Shown: positions 17,975 to 26,235 of the stretch, one piece after another
Position numbering within the stretch: position 1 is the stretch's first letter
Layout of the letters: every line of letters begins with the position of its first letter
Assembly: GCF_009725205.1 (NCBI RefSeq)
Contig: NZ_WNZY01000010.1
Span: 1-64,000, forward strand
DNA length: 64,000 nucleotides
Origin: Paenibacillus timonensis
Lineage (GTDB): Bacteria; Bacillota; Bacilli; Paenibacillales; Paenibacillaceae
Reading direction: 5' to 3'
The notes under the pieces: generated by a model
The model's input: the letters and a program-made list of their open reading frames with translations, nothing else
Told to the model about the DNA's origin: nothing
Databases searched by the model: none
Program-made: the position numbers and the translations under genes

Positions 17975-18811
17975 ATGTTGATCGATTACCATACGCATCA
18001 TGAACGCTGCGGACATGCCGTTGGCGCGTTGGAGGAGTACGTTCGCCGGGGGATCGAAATCGGCTTGTCCCAGCTTGGCGTCTCCGACCATATGCCGCTG
18101 CTGCATGTCGATCCGGCTACCTATTATCCGGAAATGGCCATGCCGATGGAGGAGTTGCCTCGTTATGTCGAAGAAGCGTTTCGGCTGAAGGAGAAATACC
18201 GCGGGCAAATCGATGTTCGGGTTGGTCTGGAAGGCGACTATATTGAAGGCTGGGAGGCGCGCATCGAGCAAATCATCACGGCTTATCCGTGGGATTATGT
18301 GATAGGTTCGGTGCATTTTCTCGGGGAATGGGATGTATCGGATTTCCGCCAGGTTCACAACTGGGAAGGCCAGGATGTGTTTGCGGTATATGAGCGGTAT
18401 TATGATGCCGTGACGAAGGCCGCACAGACAGGATTCTACGACTTCCTCGGCCACCTCGATGTGATCAAGCGGTTTGGCTATAAACCGGGTCCGGAGCGGG
18501 AACAAGAGACGATCCAGCTGGAGCGTAGAACCTTGACTGCCGTTAAGAAGGCCGGGATCGCGATGGAGCTTAACGCCTCAGGACTCTCCAAACCATGCGC
18601 GGAGATGTTTCCGAGTGAACGGATTTTACAGGCGGCGATCGAGATGGAGATCCCGTTGACGGTGGGGTCGGACGCCCATGATCCGCGGAAACTGAGCGAA
18701 CACCTGGATCAGGCACGTACCCTGCTATATAACCTGGGCGTACGGGAGTTGGCGACCTTTGAAGGACGTCGGCGGACGATGATTCCTCTGAAAGAGGGAA
18801 GTCGTAAATAA
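17975..18811 (+). CDS. hisJ: histidinol-phosphatase, PHP family
   Basis: Removes phosphate from histidinol phosphate. PHP-domain metal motifs are visible: DYHTHHERCGHA near the N-terminus, VSDHMPLL, GLEGDYIEGWE, GSVHFLGEWDVSDF, DFLGHLDVIKRFGY and a C-terminal GSDAHDP. From ATG 17975 it has 278 aa; GTG 17963 is an alternative but would leave no room for a ribosome-binding site, while GCGGGG fits ATG 17975. In B. subtilis hisJ is outside the his operon; here it follows hisIE by 18 nt. Confidence 0.93.
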   Translation: MLIDYHTHHERCGHAVGALEEYVRRGIEIGLSQLGVSDHMPLLHVDPATYYPEMAMPMEELPRYVEEAFRLKEKYRGQIDVRVGLEGDYIEGWEARIEQIITAYPWDYVIGSVHFLGEWDVSDFRQVHNWEGQDVFAVYERYYDAVTKAAQTGFYDFLGHLDVIKRFGYKPGPEREQETIQLERRTLTAVKKAGIAMELNASGLSKPCAEMFPSERILQAAIEMEIPLTVGSDAHDPRKLSEHLDQARTLLYNLGVRELATFEGRRRTMIPLKEGSRK

Positions 18812-18828
18812 GGATTCGGGAGGATATT

Positions 18829-19776
18829 ATGGAAGCCAAAATGCGTGTGTTTTCTGGTTCGTCCAATCCGAAGTTGGTGTCAGATATCTGCGGCCGGTTA
18901 GGTGTCGAACCCGGAAAAGTGAAGTTGTCGCGATTCAAAAGCGGAGAAATTTATGTGCATTATGAAGAGAGCATCCGTAATTTCGATGTGTTTCTCGTTC
19001 AGTCGTTAGCCCATCCGATCAATGAGCTGTTCGTTGAGCTTCTGGTGATGATCGATGCGGCGAAACGGGCCTCTGCTCGAACGATCAACATCATTATGCC
19101 CTATTACGGTTACGCCCGGCAGGAACGCAAGTCTGCGCCGCGGGAGCCCATTTCGGCCAAGCTGCTCGCCGATGTGCTGACGACGGCGGGGGCGAACCGG
19201 GTGGTAACGATCGATTTGCACGCGCCGGCGATTCAAGGCTTCTTCAACATCCCGGTCGATCATTTGACCGCGCTGGACTTGATGACCGACTATCTGAAGG
19301 CCCAGCAGATCCCGAATCCCGTGATCGTCTCGCCGGATGCGGGACGCGCTTCGATGGCCGAAAAGCTGGCCAATGGGCTGGATTCGCCGTTCGCGATCAT
19401 GATCAAGAAACGCCCCACGCACAACGAATCGGTGATCACGCACGTCATCGGCGACGTCGCCGGGCATACGCCGATCATTATCGAAGATTTGATCGATACC
19501 GGGACCACCATCGTTAACGTTGTGGAAAGCCTGAAAGAACGGGGGGCGGCGGACCCTTACGTGTGCGCGACGCATGGGCTCTTTTCCGAAAATGCTCTGG
19601 ATAAGCTTCAGCACCCGAACATCCGCCAGGTGGTGGTCACCGATTCGATCGCACAGCCGGAGCTGCATTCGCCTCATGTACAGGTGCTCTCGGTCGCGCC
19701 GATGCTGGCCCGGGCCACGCAGTTTATCCTGGAAGGCGGATCGATCGCCGCTTTGTTCAAAGATCGAGGAATTTAG
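18829..19776 (+). CDS. prs: ribose-phosphate pyrophosphokinase (PRPP synthase)
   Basis: Makes PRPP, a substrate of HisG, from ribose 5-phosphate and ATP. 315 aa with the class I features: KSGEIYVHYEESIRNFDVFLVQS, the ATP-loop YYGYARQERK, the DLHAPAIQGFF segment and PRPP-binding EDLIDTGTTIVN. Placement 17 nt after hisJ at the end of the his operon suggests a copy dedicated to feeding histidine synthesis, with the housekeeping prs (usually next to gcaD/glmU) elsewhere. That second copy is an inference. Confidence 0.94.
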   Translation: MEAKMRVFSGSSNPKLVSDICGRLGVEPGKVKLSRFKSGEIYVHYEESIRNFDVFLVQSLAHPINELFVELLVMIDAAKRASARTINIIMPYYGYARQERKSAPREPISAKLLADVLTTAGANRVVTIDLHAPAIQGFFNIPVDHLTALDLMTDYLKAQQIPNPVIVSPDAGRASMAEKLANGLDSPFAIMIKKRPTHNESVITHVIGDVAGHTPIIIEDLIDTGTTIVNVVESLKERGAADPYVCATHGLFSENALDKLQHPNIRQVVVTDSIAQPELHSPHVQVLSVAPMLARATQFILEGGSIAALFKDRGI

Positions 19777-19797
19777 TCTAAAACGATTCGAGTAAAA

Positions 19798-19820
19798 GCC
19801 GCCCTAGGGGCGGCATTTTT
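19798..19820. terminator. terminator after prs, probably shared with the convergent gene
   Basis: GCCGCCC/GGGCGGC stem with a minimal loop, flanked by AAAA and TTTTTT, between convergent genes. Confidence 0.85.
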
Positions 19821-19826
19821 TATGTT

Positions 19827-20219
19827 CTAACGTTTCTTCGCGGCTTTCTCTTCCGCGATCCGTTGGTTTTCCGCCACGCGGAAGAGAGCGATGCGGCGAA
19901 TCAAGTCCAGCGGCAGCGGCTGATTCAAGGGGAACTGTACGGACCCTTTGCCGCCCTTATAAACGGACAACTCCTCTGCAAATTCCTCCGTACCGCTAGG
20001 CGTTGGGTAAAAGCCGATATGCTTCTTAAAGGCCGCGAAATGCACCAGATTTTTGCCATTCGTTTCAAACGTCGGCATTTGGTAGCTGATTTTCTCTTTC
20101 GCGTCAGGCGCAACCTCCCGAACCAGCTTGCGGATTTGCTGCAGTCGGTCCTGAATCTCCGGCTGGAATTGGGCGATATATTCATCGATTGTGGCAAACG
20201 AGGGGTTATTCGCTTCCAT
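19827..20219 (-). CDS. DUF1801 (YdhG-like) protein
   Basis: Small cytoplasmic protein of 130 aa in the DUF1801/YdhG family, fold resembling the Fra/iron chaperone group; biochemical role unknown. Seen: IDEYIAQFQPEIQDRLQQIR, ISYQMPTFETNGK, and FAAFKKHIGFYP followed by the KGSVQFPLNQPLP block, all typical of the family. ATG 20219 has AAGGAGG about 12 nt upstream; an open frame extends to 20318 but without family similarity. A 33-aa membrane-protein gene lies just upstream on the same strand. Confidence 0.85.
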   Translation of the reverse strand: MEANNPSFATIDEYIAQFQPEIQDRLQQIRKLVREVAPDAKEKISYQMPTFETNGKNLVHFAAFKKHIGFYPTPSGTEEFAEELSVYKGGKGSVQFPLNQPLPLDLIRRIALFRVAENQRIAEEKAAKKR

Positions 20220-20265
20220 CGTTTTACAAGGCCTCCTTCTCATGATTGCAGATATAGGGCGGTTT

Positions 20266-20367
20266 TTATTTTCGATGTCGCATATTTCTGAATATGGACC
20301 AGACGGCAAAGACCACAAGAGTGAGTGCTAATGCAGCAATGATCATGTTCTCCCAGACGAACCCCAT
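20266..20367 (-). CDS. 33-residue single-span membrane microprotein
   Basis: Short open frame, ATG at 20367 to TAA at 20266, begins MGFVWENMII and ends RNMRHRK. Residues about 8-26 form one continuous hydrophobic helix (IIAALALTLVVFAVW), followed by a positively charged tail that predicts the C-terminus inside. AAAGGAG lies 11 nt before the start, a strong ribosome-binding site. It ends 46 nt before the DUF1801 gene on the same strand, so the two may be co-transcribed. I do not recognise it. Confidence 0.6.
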   Translation of the reverse strand: MGFVWENMIIAALALTLVVFAVWSIFRNMRHRK

Positions 20368-20493
20368 GATGGAAATAACTCCTTTCTCTGCAAATATCTT
20401 ATTTATTCGGCCGTGAGAGGCGGTTTTCCTCCCCCGCTTTGCCACATCCGTTATTTTCCGGCAGGATTCCCCGTGGGAGGACAGCTTCTCCTA

Positions 20494-20502
20494 TGTTATA
20501 CT
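20494..20502 (+). promoter_or_regulatory. extended -10 element upstream of the TPR gene
   Basis: TGTTATACT fits TGnTATAAT. It lies about 73 nt before the TTG start at 20575. Confidence 0.45.
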
Positions 20503-20574
20503 GTGGAATGGAGAGTTTACCTGAGTGTACGGGAAGTAGACTTATCAGAAAAGAAATCAAAGGAGGTGCCTTGC

Positions 20575-22311
20575 TTGAACGAAATAAAGCGACCAGCCAA
20601 AACCAAACGGGGAAAAGTACTGCCCTTCTCGATGGATGCGGGGTTTTTCTTTGAGAGAGCTGTCTCTTCGTTGGACCGCTATCGCTATGACAAGGCATTG
20701 AAATATTTTCGCAAAGCCGTGGAATACGAGCCGAGCAACCCGGTGAATCACTGCAATATGGCCGGGATTTTATCGGAAATGGGAGATTACGAGGCTTCCA
20801 ATGAGGTGCTGCAGACCGTTTTGGAAGAGGTTGACCCGGCCATGACGGAATGTTATTTCTACATGGCGAACAACTATGCCAATATGGATATGTTCGAAGC
20901 GGCCGAAGAGGCGCTCGTCAGTTATCTGGAGCAGGATGAGAGCGGCCAGTTTCTGAGCGAAGCCGAAGAGATGATCGACTTGCTGCAATACGAGCTGGAC
21001 CGACCAACCAAGCTGAAGAGCATCAAGTCCCGGCATGGCGTCTACGAGCATGATCAGGCTCGCGCGTTGCTGGAAGAAGGCAAATTTGCGCAAGCCGTGA
21101 AGATGCTGGAGGAACTCGTGCGAAACCGGCCTGATTTCTTAGCAGCCCGCAATAACTTGGCCTTAGGGTATTACTACCTAGGGTTGTTCCGCAAAGCGTT
21201 GGATACGGTGGGGGAGGTATTGGCACAAGACCCCGGGAACTTGCATGGTTTGTGTAATCTGGCGATTTTTTACCAGCATGAAGGGAACCACGAGGCGCTG
21301 GAGGAGCTGGCCGGACGATTGGAAAATATCGTGCCCTTCCACCAGGAGCACGTATTCAAGCTGGCGACGACGATGGGCATTTTGGGCCGTCACAACGCGG
21401 CCTTTGGCCATTTCAGACGGCTGCTGCGCGGGGAGGATGCGTCCTTTGAAGCGAGCCTCTATCACTACGCGGCCGTGGCAGCTTATTATACCGGACGGCG
21501 ATCTGAAGCGGAACAACTTTGGAATGCGGCCAAAAGGCTGGACCCCGGCTCGAGCGTGTCGGACTATTATTTAAACTGTCTCGCCCAGGAGCGTGAGCAT
21601 CCCGAAGCGGGGCCGTTTCCGGTGAATTATCAGTACCTGCTGCCGTTTGAGGAGCAAATGAAGCGCTGGGAGGTCACGGATCAAGGTATCCCAACCGAGT
21701 TGAAGGAGAATCCGTTGATCCGCTCTTCGTTCTTTTGGGCACTACGCCACGGGGATGCGAAGACAAAGCTTCAGGTGATTCAGGCGTTGGGCCTGATCGC
21801 CGATCGGGAAGTCGAGGAAGCGTTGCAAGGCTTTTTGCTGGAGCCGGAGGAAGATGCCTATCTGAAGGAAATGGCTCTGTTCGTGCTCCGGAATCTCGGC
21901 GTAAGCAATCCGCTGCCCGTTCGAACCGGGGCGACGACGACCATGGTCGATCCCAGCCGTGTGTCGACAGAGCTACCGGTATGGCAGAACGAATGGCAGG
22001 CGGTCGTGGATTTGGCGATGGAGCGGATGAAGCGGAGCTTCGATCTTCAACAGCAGCATGATATGGAGACGTTGTGGGCGGATTTTCTCACCCGGTTATA
22101 TCCGGATACGCCAACGATTTCCCATTTGGAAGGTTGGGCTGCGGCACTCGAGTATTTGACGGCCAAAATGCACGGCCTGGCGGTCACCTACGAACAGGTA
22201 GCGCAGAATTACAATATTTCGGCATCGACGGCACGCCGTTACGTTCAACGTGTGGATGAGGTGTGTGGGGTGAAAGAGAAGATCGAGGCGATTTTTCCGT
22301 CGGTCCAATAG
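20575..22311 (+). CDS. TPR-repeat protein with C-terminal helix-turn-helix-like segment
   Basis: Cytoplasmic protein of 578 aa. Several tetratricopeptide repeats run from about 30 to 330 (for example YDKALKYFRKAVEYEPSNP and FRKALDTVGEVLAQDPGN), suggesting protein-protein contacts. The last 50 residues (AVTYEQVAQNYNISASTARR) look like a DNA-binding helix-turn-helix. TTG 20575 is chosen because AAAGGAGGTG lies 8 nt upstream; the frame opens earlier at 20413 but that part resembles nothing. A similar TPR protein next to trxB is common in Bacillales, but no function is established that I know of. Confidence 0.8.
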   Translation: MNEIKRPAKTKRGKVLPFSMDAGFFFERAVSSLDRYRYDKALKYFRKAVEYEPSNPVNHCNMAGILSEMGDYEASNEVLQTVLEEVDPAMTECYFYMANNYANMDMFEAAEEALVSYLEQDESGQFLSEAEEMIDLLQYELDRPTKLKSIKSRHGVYEHDQARALLEEGKFAQAVKMLEELVRNRPDFLAARNNLALGYYYLGLFRKALDTVGEVLAQDPGNLHGLCNLAIFYQHEGNHEALEELAGRLENIVPFHQEHVFKLATTMGILGRHNAAFGHFRRLLRGEDASFEASLYHYAAVAAYYTGRRSEAEQLWNAAKRLDPGSSVSDYYLNCLAQEREHPEAGPFPVNYQYLLPFEEQMKRWEVTDQGIPTELKENPLIRSSFFWALRHGDAKTKLQVIQALGLIADREVEEALQGFLLEPEEDAYLKEMALFVLRNLGVSNPLPVRTGATTTMVDPSRVSTELPVWQNEWQAVVDLAMERMKRSFDLQQQHDMETLWADFLTRLYPDTPTISHLEGWAAALEYLTAKMHGLAVTYEQVAQNYNISASTARRYVQRVDEVCGVKEKIEAIFPSVQ

Positions 22312-22422
22312 TTTGTTTGCGGGTAAAGCGGGTCCAACTTGGGGAAAATTTGATGGAGCATTCCATTTACATAGGAATCGAGAGGTCGAGCAAATTCCTA
22401 GGAACCAAGGAGGTACGAACGA

Positions 22423-23379
22423 ATGCATAAAGTGTTGGTGATTGGAACGGGGCCGGCCGGACTGACGGCGGCGATTTATTTGGCGCGGGCGAGCTTGAGC
22501 CCGGTGGTGATCGAAGGCCTGGAGCCCGGCGGGCAACTGACCACGACGACGGAAGTGGAGAACTTTCCAGGCTTTCCGGAAGGCATTATGGGGCCCGAGC
22601 TCATGGACAACATGCGTAAGCAGGCGGAGCGCTTTGGCGCTGAGTTTAGGAACGGTTGGGTCGAGGCGGTTGATTTCTCGAAACGGCCGTTTCAAGTGAC
22701 ATTAGAGGGCGGCGAGAGGCTGGAATCCGAAACGGTCATTTTGTCGACGGGAGCGTCGGCTAGGTATTTGGGGATTCCCGGCGAGCAGGAGAACGTTGGC
22801 CGGGGGGTCAGCACCTGCGCAACTTGTGACGGATTCTTCTTCCGCGGCAAGAAGCTTCTCGTTGTCGGAGGCGGCGATTCCGCGATGGAGGAAGCGAACT
22901 TCTTGACCCGATTCGCCACGGAGGTGACGATCGTGCATCGCCGGGGAGAGCTGCGCGCTTCGAAGATTATGCAGGATCGGGCCAAGGCCAACGAGAAAAT
23001 TCGCTGGGCTTTGAATCGCACGCCCCTGGAAGTGGTGACGGAAGACGGCGGCAAGGTGAAGGGCCTAAAAGTACGCAACAATACCGGTGATCAGGAACAG
23101 CTGCTGGAAGCCGACGGGGTGTTCGTGGCGATTGGCCATACCCCGAACACCAAGTTCCTCGGCGGCGCGGTCGCGACGGATGAGCACGGGTACATCGTCG
23201 TCAAGCCGGGAACAACGGAAACGAATGTACCCGGAGTCTTCGCCTGCGGTGACGTGCAGGATACGCGGTACCGCCAAGCGATCACCGCGGCCGGGTCTGG
23301 ATGCATGGCGGCGATGGATTGCGAGAAATTCCTCGAGGGCAGCATGGTGCACGATTGGAGCGGTCCGACGGGGAGCTGA
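22423..23379 (+). CDS. trxB: thioredoxin reductase
   Basis: FAD enzyme reducing thioredoxin with NADPH. 318 aa. FAD-binding GTGPAGLTAAIY at 8-19, redox-active CATC at 132-135, NADPH-binding GGGDSAMEEA near 153, and C-terminal GVFACGDVQD. ATG 22423 behind AAGGAGG. Sits 110 nt after the TPR gene, probably with its own expression signals. Confidence 0.97.
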   Translation: MHKVLVIGTGPAGLTAAIYLARASLSPVVIEGLEPGGQLTTTTEVENFPGFPEGIMGPELMDNMRKQAERFGAEFRNGWVEAVDFSKRPFQVTLEGGERLESETVILSTGASARYLGIPGEQENVGRGVSTCATCDGFFFRGKKLLVVGGGDSAMEEANFLTRFATEVTIVHRRGELRASKIMQDRAKANEKIRWALNRTPLEVVTEDGGKVKGLKVRNNTGDQEQLLEADGVFVAIGHTPNTKFLGGAVATDEHGYIVVKPGTTETNVPGVFACGDVQDTRYRQAITAAGSGCMAAMDCEKFLEGSMVHDWSGPTGS

Positions 23380-23429
23380 GCGAGGGAATGGACAGGGGCG
23401 CAGAGCAGATTGTGTAGTTCTGGTCAGAA

Positions 23430-23610
23430 TGTATGCGAAAAATCGAATACAATGTGGGAGTTTTCGGCGATTTCAAAGGAATGTATACGAAATTTCATAC
23501 AGATTTAGGCAACCTCCAAACGAAGTCCTAGAATCTATATGAAAAACCGAATATATTTCGGACTTTTCGTCGTCTGCGCCCTATTGTATGTGAAAAATCG
23601 TATATAACTT
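23430..23610. repeat. four-box intergenic element (family 3)
   Basis: Four boxes of about 25 bp start at 23430, 23482, 23533 and 23585, so the spacing is 51-52 bp throughout. Each has the near-palindromic form TGTATGCGAAAAATCGAATA or a variant (TATACGAAATTTCATACA, TATATGAAAAACCGAATATA, TATGTGAAAAATCGTATATA). It lies between convergent trxB and the response-regulator gene. The spacing matches families 1 and 2 while the box sequence does not. Confidence 0.7.
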
Positions 23611-23611
23611 T

Positions 23612-23640
23612 AAAAGGACGCCGATCTTCGGCGTCCTTTT
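23612..23640. terminator. bidirectional terminator after trxB
   Basis: Stem AAAGGACGCCGA/TCGGCGTCCTTT, 12 bp, with a short TCT loop and T or A tracts on both sides, between convergent genes. Confidence 0.9.
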
Positions 23641-23666
23641 GTGTGTCTTCGTGTCCAGCGAGCTGC

Positions 23667-24269
23667 TCAAATCCAGCCGTTCTCCTCCGCGAGGCGTACC
23701 GCTTCAATGCGGGTTTTGACCTCCAGTTTGTTCAAAACTTCCGAAATATAATTGCGGACGGTGCCGTAGGACAAGTGCAGGGATCCGGCAATTTCCCCAG
23801 CGGTACGGCCTTCGGCGGCCAGTCGCAGGATCTCCTGCTCGCGAGCGGTCAGGGGGTTATCCCGGCGGAGGCTGCCGAAGACAAGCTCCGGCGAAGCTTC
23901 GCGGTGTCCGGCCATCACCCGGCGGATCGCTTCCGCCAGGCGATCGCTGGACTCGTCCTTGAGCAGATAACCTTGAACGCCGGTCTTGACAGCTCGCTCG
24001 AAGTAACCCGGCCGGGCAAACGTCGTCAGAATGATCACGCGGCACGGCGATCCCTGCGCTTGCAGCTTCTCGGCAACCTCGAGTCCGCTCATCAACGGCA
24101 TTTCGATGTCCATCAGGCAGACATCCGGGCGCAGGGTCTCGATAAGCGCCAGCGCCCCGGCCCCGTCTCCGGCCTGGCCGACGACCTCAAGGTCGTCCTC
24201 CAGATCGAGCAGAGAGGCTAGCGCTCCCCGCAACATGCGTTGATCCTCGGCAATCACGATGCGGATCAT
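23667..24269 (-). CDS. NarL/LuxR-family response regulator (DesR/YvfU-like)
   Basis: Two-component regulator of 200 aa. Receiver domain 1-120 with acidic pocket ED at 8-9 and phospho-acceptor D54 in CLMDIEMP; LuxR-type helix-turn-helix in the C-terminal 60 residues (LTAREQEILRLAAEGRTAGE). Last gene of an ABC ATPase-permease-kinase-regulator operon, the order of B. subtilis yvfRSTU. It probably controls the exporter encoded with it. ATG overlaps the kinase stop by 4 nt. Confidence 0.9.
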   Translation of the reverse strand: MIRIVIAEDQRMLRGALASLLDLEDDLEVVGQAGDGAGALALIETLRPDVCLMDIEMPLMSGLEVAEKLQAQGSPCRVIILTTFARPGYFERAVKTGVQGYLLKDESSDRLAEAIRRVMAGHREASPELVFGSLRRDNPLTAREQEILRLAAEGRTAGEIAGSLHLSYGTVRNYISEVLNKLEVKTRIEAVRLAEENGWI

Positions 24270-25489
24270 GCTGTTTCCCCCTCTTTGTTGGCTTCCTTCA
24301 CGATGAGCGGGATCGCGATCCGCAGCCGGGTGCCCCGGCGGGGGCCGGATTCGGGAGTGCCCGAGCGCCCCGGGACTCCTGGACCAACGGTTAATGCGCC
24401 GTCGATCAGCGACAGCCGCTCGGCCATGCCCTTCAGGCCGTTACCCGCGACGCTGTCGCCCGGAGGCGTGAACGGCCCGTCGCCGTTGCCATCACCATCG
24501 CCCGCGTTCCGCGCGGCCAACCCAATGCCGTTGTCCTCGATTTGGAGCCGCACCTCGGCCGGGGCGATCTCGACCGTGACGGAGCATCGCGTAGCCCGGC
24601 TGTGCTTGACGATGTTCGTCACCGCCTCTTTGATGCAGAGGCTGACGATGTTCTGCGTCAAGTCCGACACGCCGGTTAGCCGCGGATCGCCCTCTACGTC
24701 AAAGGCGATGTCGGCCGCCCGCAAGATTTCGCCGGCTTCGGCTAGGGCCTCCGCAACCGTAATCGCCCTCATGTCGGAGACGAGCTCCCGCACCTGACGC
24801 AAAGCCGCTCGGGAGGTTCGCTGGATTTCACGCGCTTCGGCCTGGGCCCGCTCGGAGTCTTTGCCTGCGAGCTTCTCGACCAGTTGGCTCTTCAGCGTGA
24901 TCAGGGACAAGGTATGCCCCAGCGTGTCGTGCAAATCGCGGGCGATCCGCATCCGTTCCTCGCGCTTGATCAGCTCTTTGATTTGTTCGTTTGCCCGGTC
25001 AAGTTCCTGCTCCAGATGCTGCCGTCTTGCCATGGAACGGATGCCGTACGGCATCACCAGCATGATGAGCAGAAAGGGCACCAGGAACGGTAGGTCAGTA
25101 ACCAGCAGATCCCGGGAGCCAATCAGGAGCGACAGCAATTCCACTGCAGCAAAGCAAGATATCGCGATATTAAATTTCTTATGGTCGGTGTACCAGCCGA
25201 TAAAGTTCGAGGTGAAGAAACCCAGATAGAAATTGTATGGACTATAGAATGCGCAGAGCGCGAGAATCAGCCCTAATTGAAGCGCAAGCCATAAGTTAAA
25301 TGTTTGACCGGTAGCCCAGTATAACTGGCGGTACGTCACCGCAAAGAGGGCAATCATGGCACAGCCGATAAACAGTTTGACGCCTTCCTCTCCGCGAATA
25401 TTAACTATGGGAAGAGCGAGATAAATCGGCCAAATGTAAGGAAACCAGCCGTATTTTTTCGGAAATAATTCGAACTTGCCGAACCTCAT
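24266..25489 (-). CDS. sensor histidine kinase, HisKA_3 type (DesK/YvfT-like)
   Basis: Membrane kinase of 407 aa with about six N-terminal helices (15-150), a short coiled segment, then the phospho-acceptor His187 in RIARDLHDTLGHTLSL. The ATPase domain has N box KEAVTNIVKHS (288-298), G1 DNGIGL (319-324) and G2 GNGLKGM (349-355). Between G1 and G2 is an unusual Gly/Asp-rich insertion (DGDGNGDG, about 330-337), and a second Gly/Pro/Arg-rich stretch precedes the end. Input signal unknown; DesK-type kinases often sense membrane state. Confidence 0.88.
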   Translation of the reverse strand: MRFGKFELFPKKYGWFPYIWPIYLALPIVNIRGEEGVKLFIGCAMIALFAVTYRQLYWATGQTFNLWLALQLGLILALCAFYSPYNFYLGFFTSNFIGWYTDHKKFNIAISCFAAVELLSLLIGSRDLLVTDLPFLVPFLLIMLVMPYGIRSMARRQHLEQELDRANEQIKELIKREERMRIARDLHDTLGHTLSLITLKSQLVEKLAGKDSERAQAEAREIQRTSRAALRQVRELVSDMRAITVAEALAEAGEILRAADIAFDVEGDPRLTGVSDLTQNIVSLCIKEAVTNIVKHSRATRCSVTVEIAPAEVRLQIEDNGIGLAARNAGDGDGNGDGPFTPPGDSVAGNGLKGMAERLSLIDGALTVGPGVPGRSGTPESGPRRGTRLRIAIPLIVKEANKEGETA

Positions 25490-25495
25490 GTGAAA

Positions 25496-26233
25496 TTACA
25501 CCGCTTCCTGTTTTTTTCGGATATATGTGGATAGTACCATAAACAGGAAGAGGTAGCCCAGCAAAATCAACACGTTGCGCCAGCTCGGTGCATCGCCCTG
25601 AACGATCGACCAGGCACCGCCGCCGAACTGGTAGGAGGGTAGCCATTTGCCGATGGCCTGCATCGCTTTAGGCAGCACTTCGATTGGCATCCACATCCCG
25701 CCCGTGACAGCTAGTGCGAGGTACAATACATTACTGACACCGCTCGCCGTATCGACGCGTTTCATCAGACCGACCAGTGTGCCCAACGCGAGGAAAGGGA
25801 GCGAAGCCGCCACAATCCAAAGTCCGCTGTAGATCCACAGGTGCCAAGGCAACGATACCCCGTTAATCAAATACCCTGCGATAAAAATAAACACGACGGA
25901 AAACAGGTGCATCATCGTTTGGCCGAACATTTTACCGAAGAAGTATACCGGCCCGGGGAGCGGCGTGATTCGCATGAAGGTGGACCACCCTTGGGTTCGC
26001 TCCTGTACCAGCCGGATGCCGAGTGTCATGATCGCAGAACCCATGACGCTGAACGTTGTCATCGACATCAGGTAATGCGCTTGCCACTCGCCCGGATTGT
26101 CGGCTCCGGTATTGACGACCCGAGTGAAGATAAAATAGAACATGACCGGCATTAGCAGCGACCAGAAAACATAATAGGGATTGCGAAACACCCGTAGCAT
26201 TTCCGCTTTGCATTGCATGGTTATCGTGCGCAT
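25496..26233 (-). CDS. ABC-2 type transporter permease
   Basis: Membrane subunit of 245 aa with about six helices, partner of the ATPase encoded 2 nt upstream. The family pattern is clear: an N-terminal cytoplasmic helix, then PYYVFWSLLMPVMFYFIF, and the conserved late loop GGMWMPIEVLPKAMQAIGKWLP. Probably exports a drug, peptide or lipid; the substrate is unknown. Equivalent to YvfS of B. subtilis by position. Confidence 0.88.
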   Translation of the reverse strand: MRTITMQCKAEMLRVFRNPYYVFWSLLMPVMFYFIFTRVVNTGADNPGEWQAHYLMSMTTFSVMGSAIMTLGIRLVQERTQGWSTFMRITPLPGPVYFFGKMFGQTMMHLFSVVFIFIAGYLINGVSLPWHLWIYSGLWIVAASLPFLALGTLVGLMKRVDTASGVSNVLYLALAVTGGMWMPIEVLPKAMQAIGKWLPSYQFGGGAWSIVQGDAPSWRNVLILLGYLFLFMVLSTYIRKKQEAV

Positions 26234-26235
26234 CG

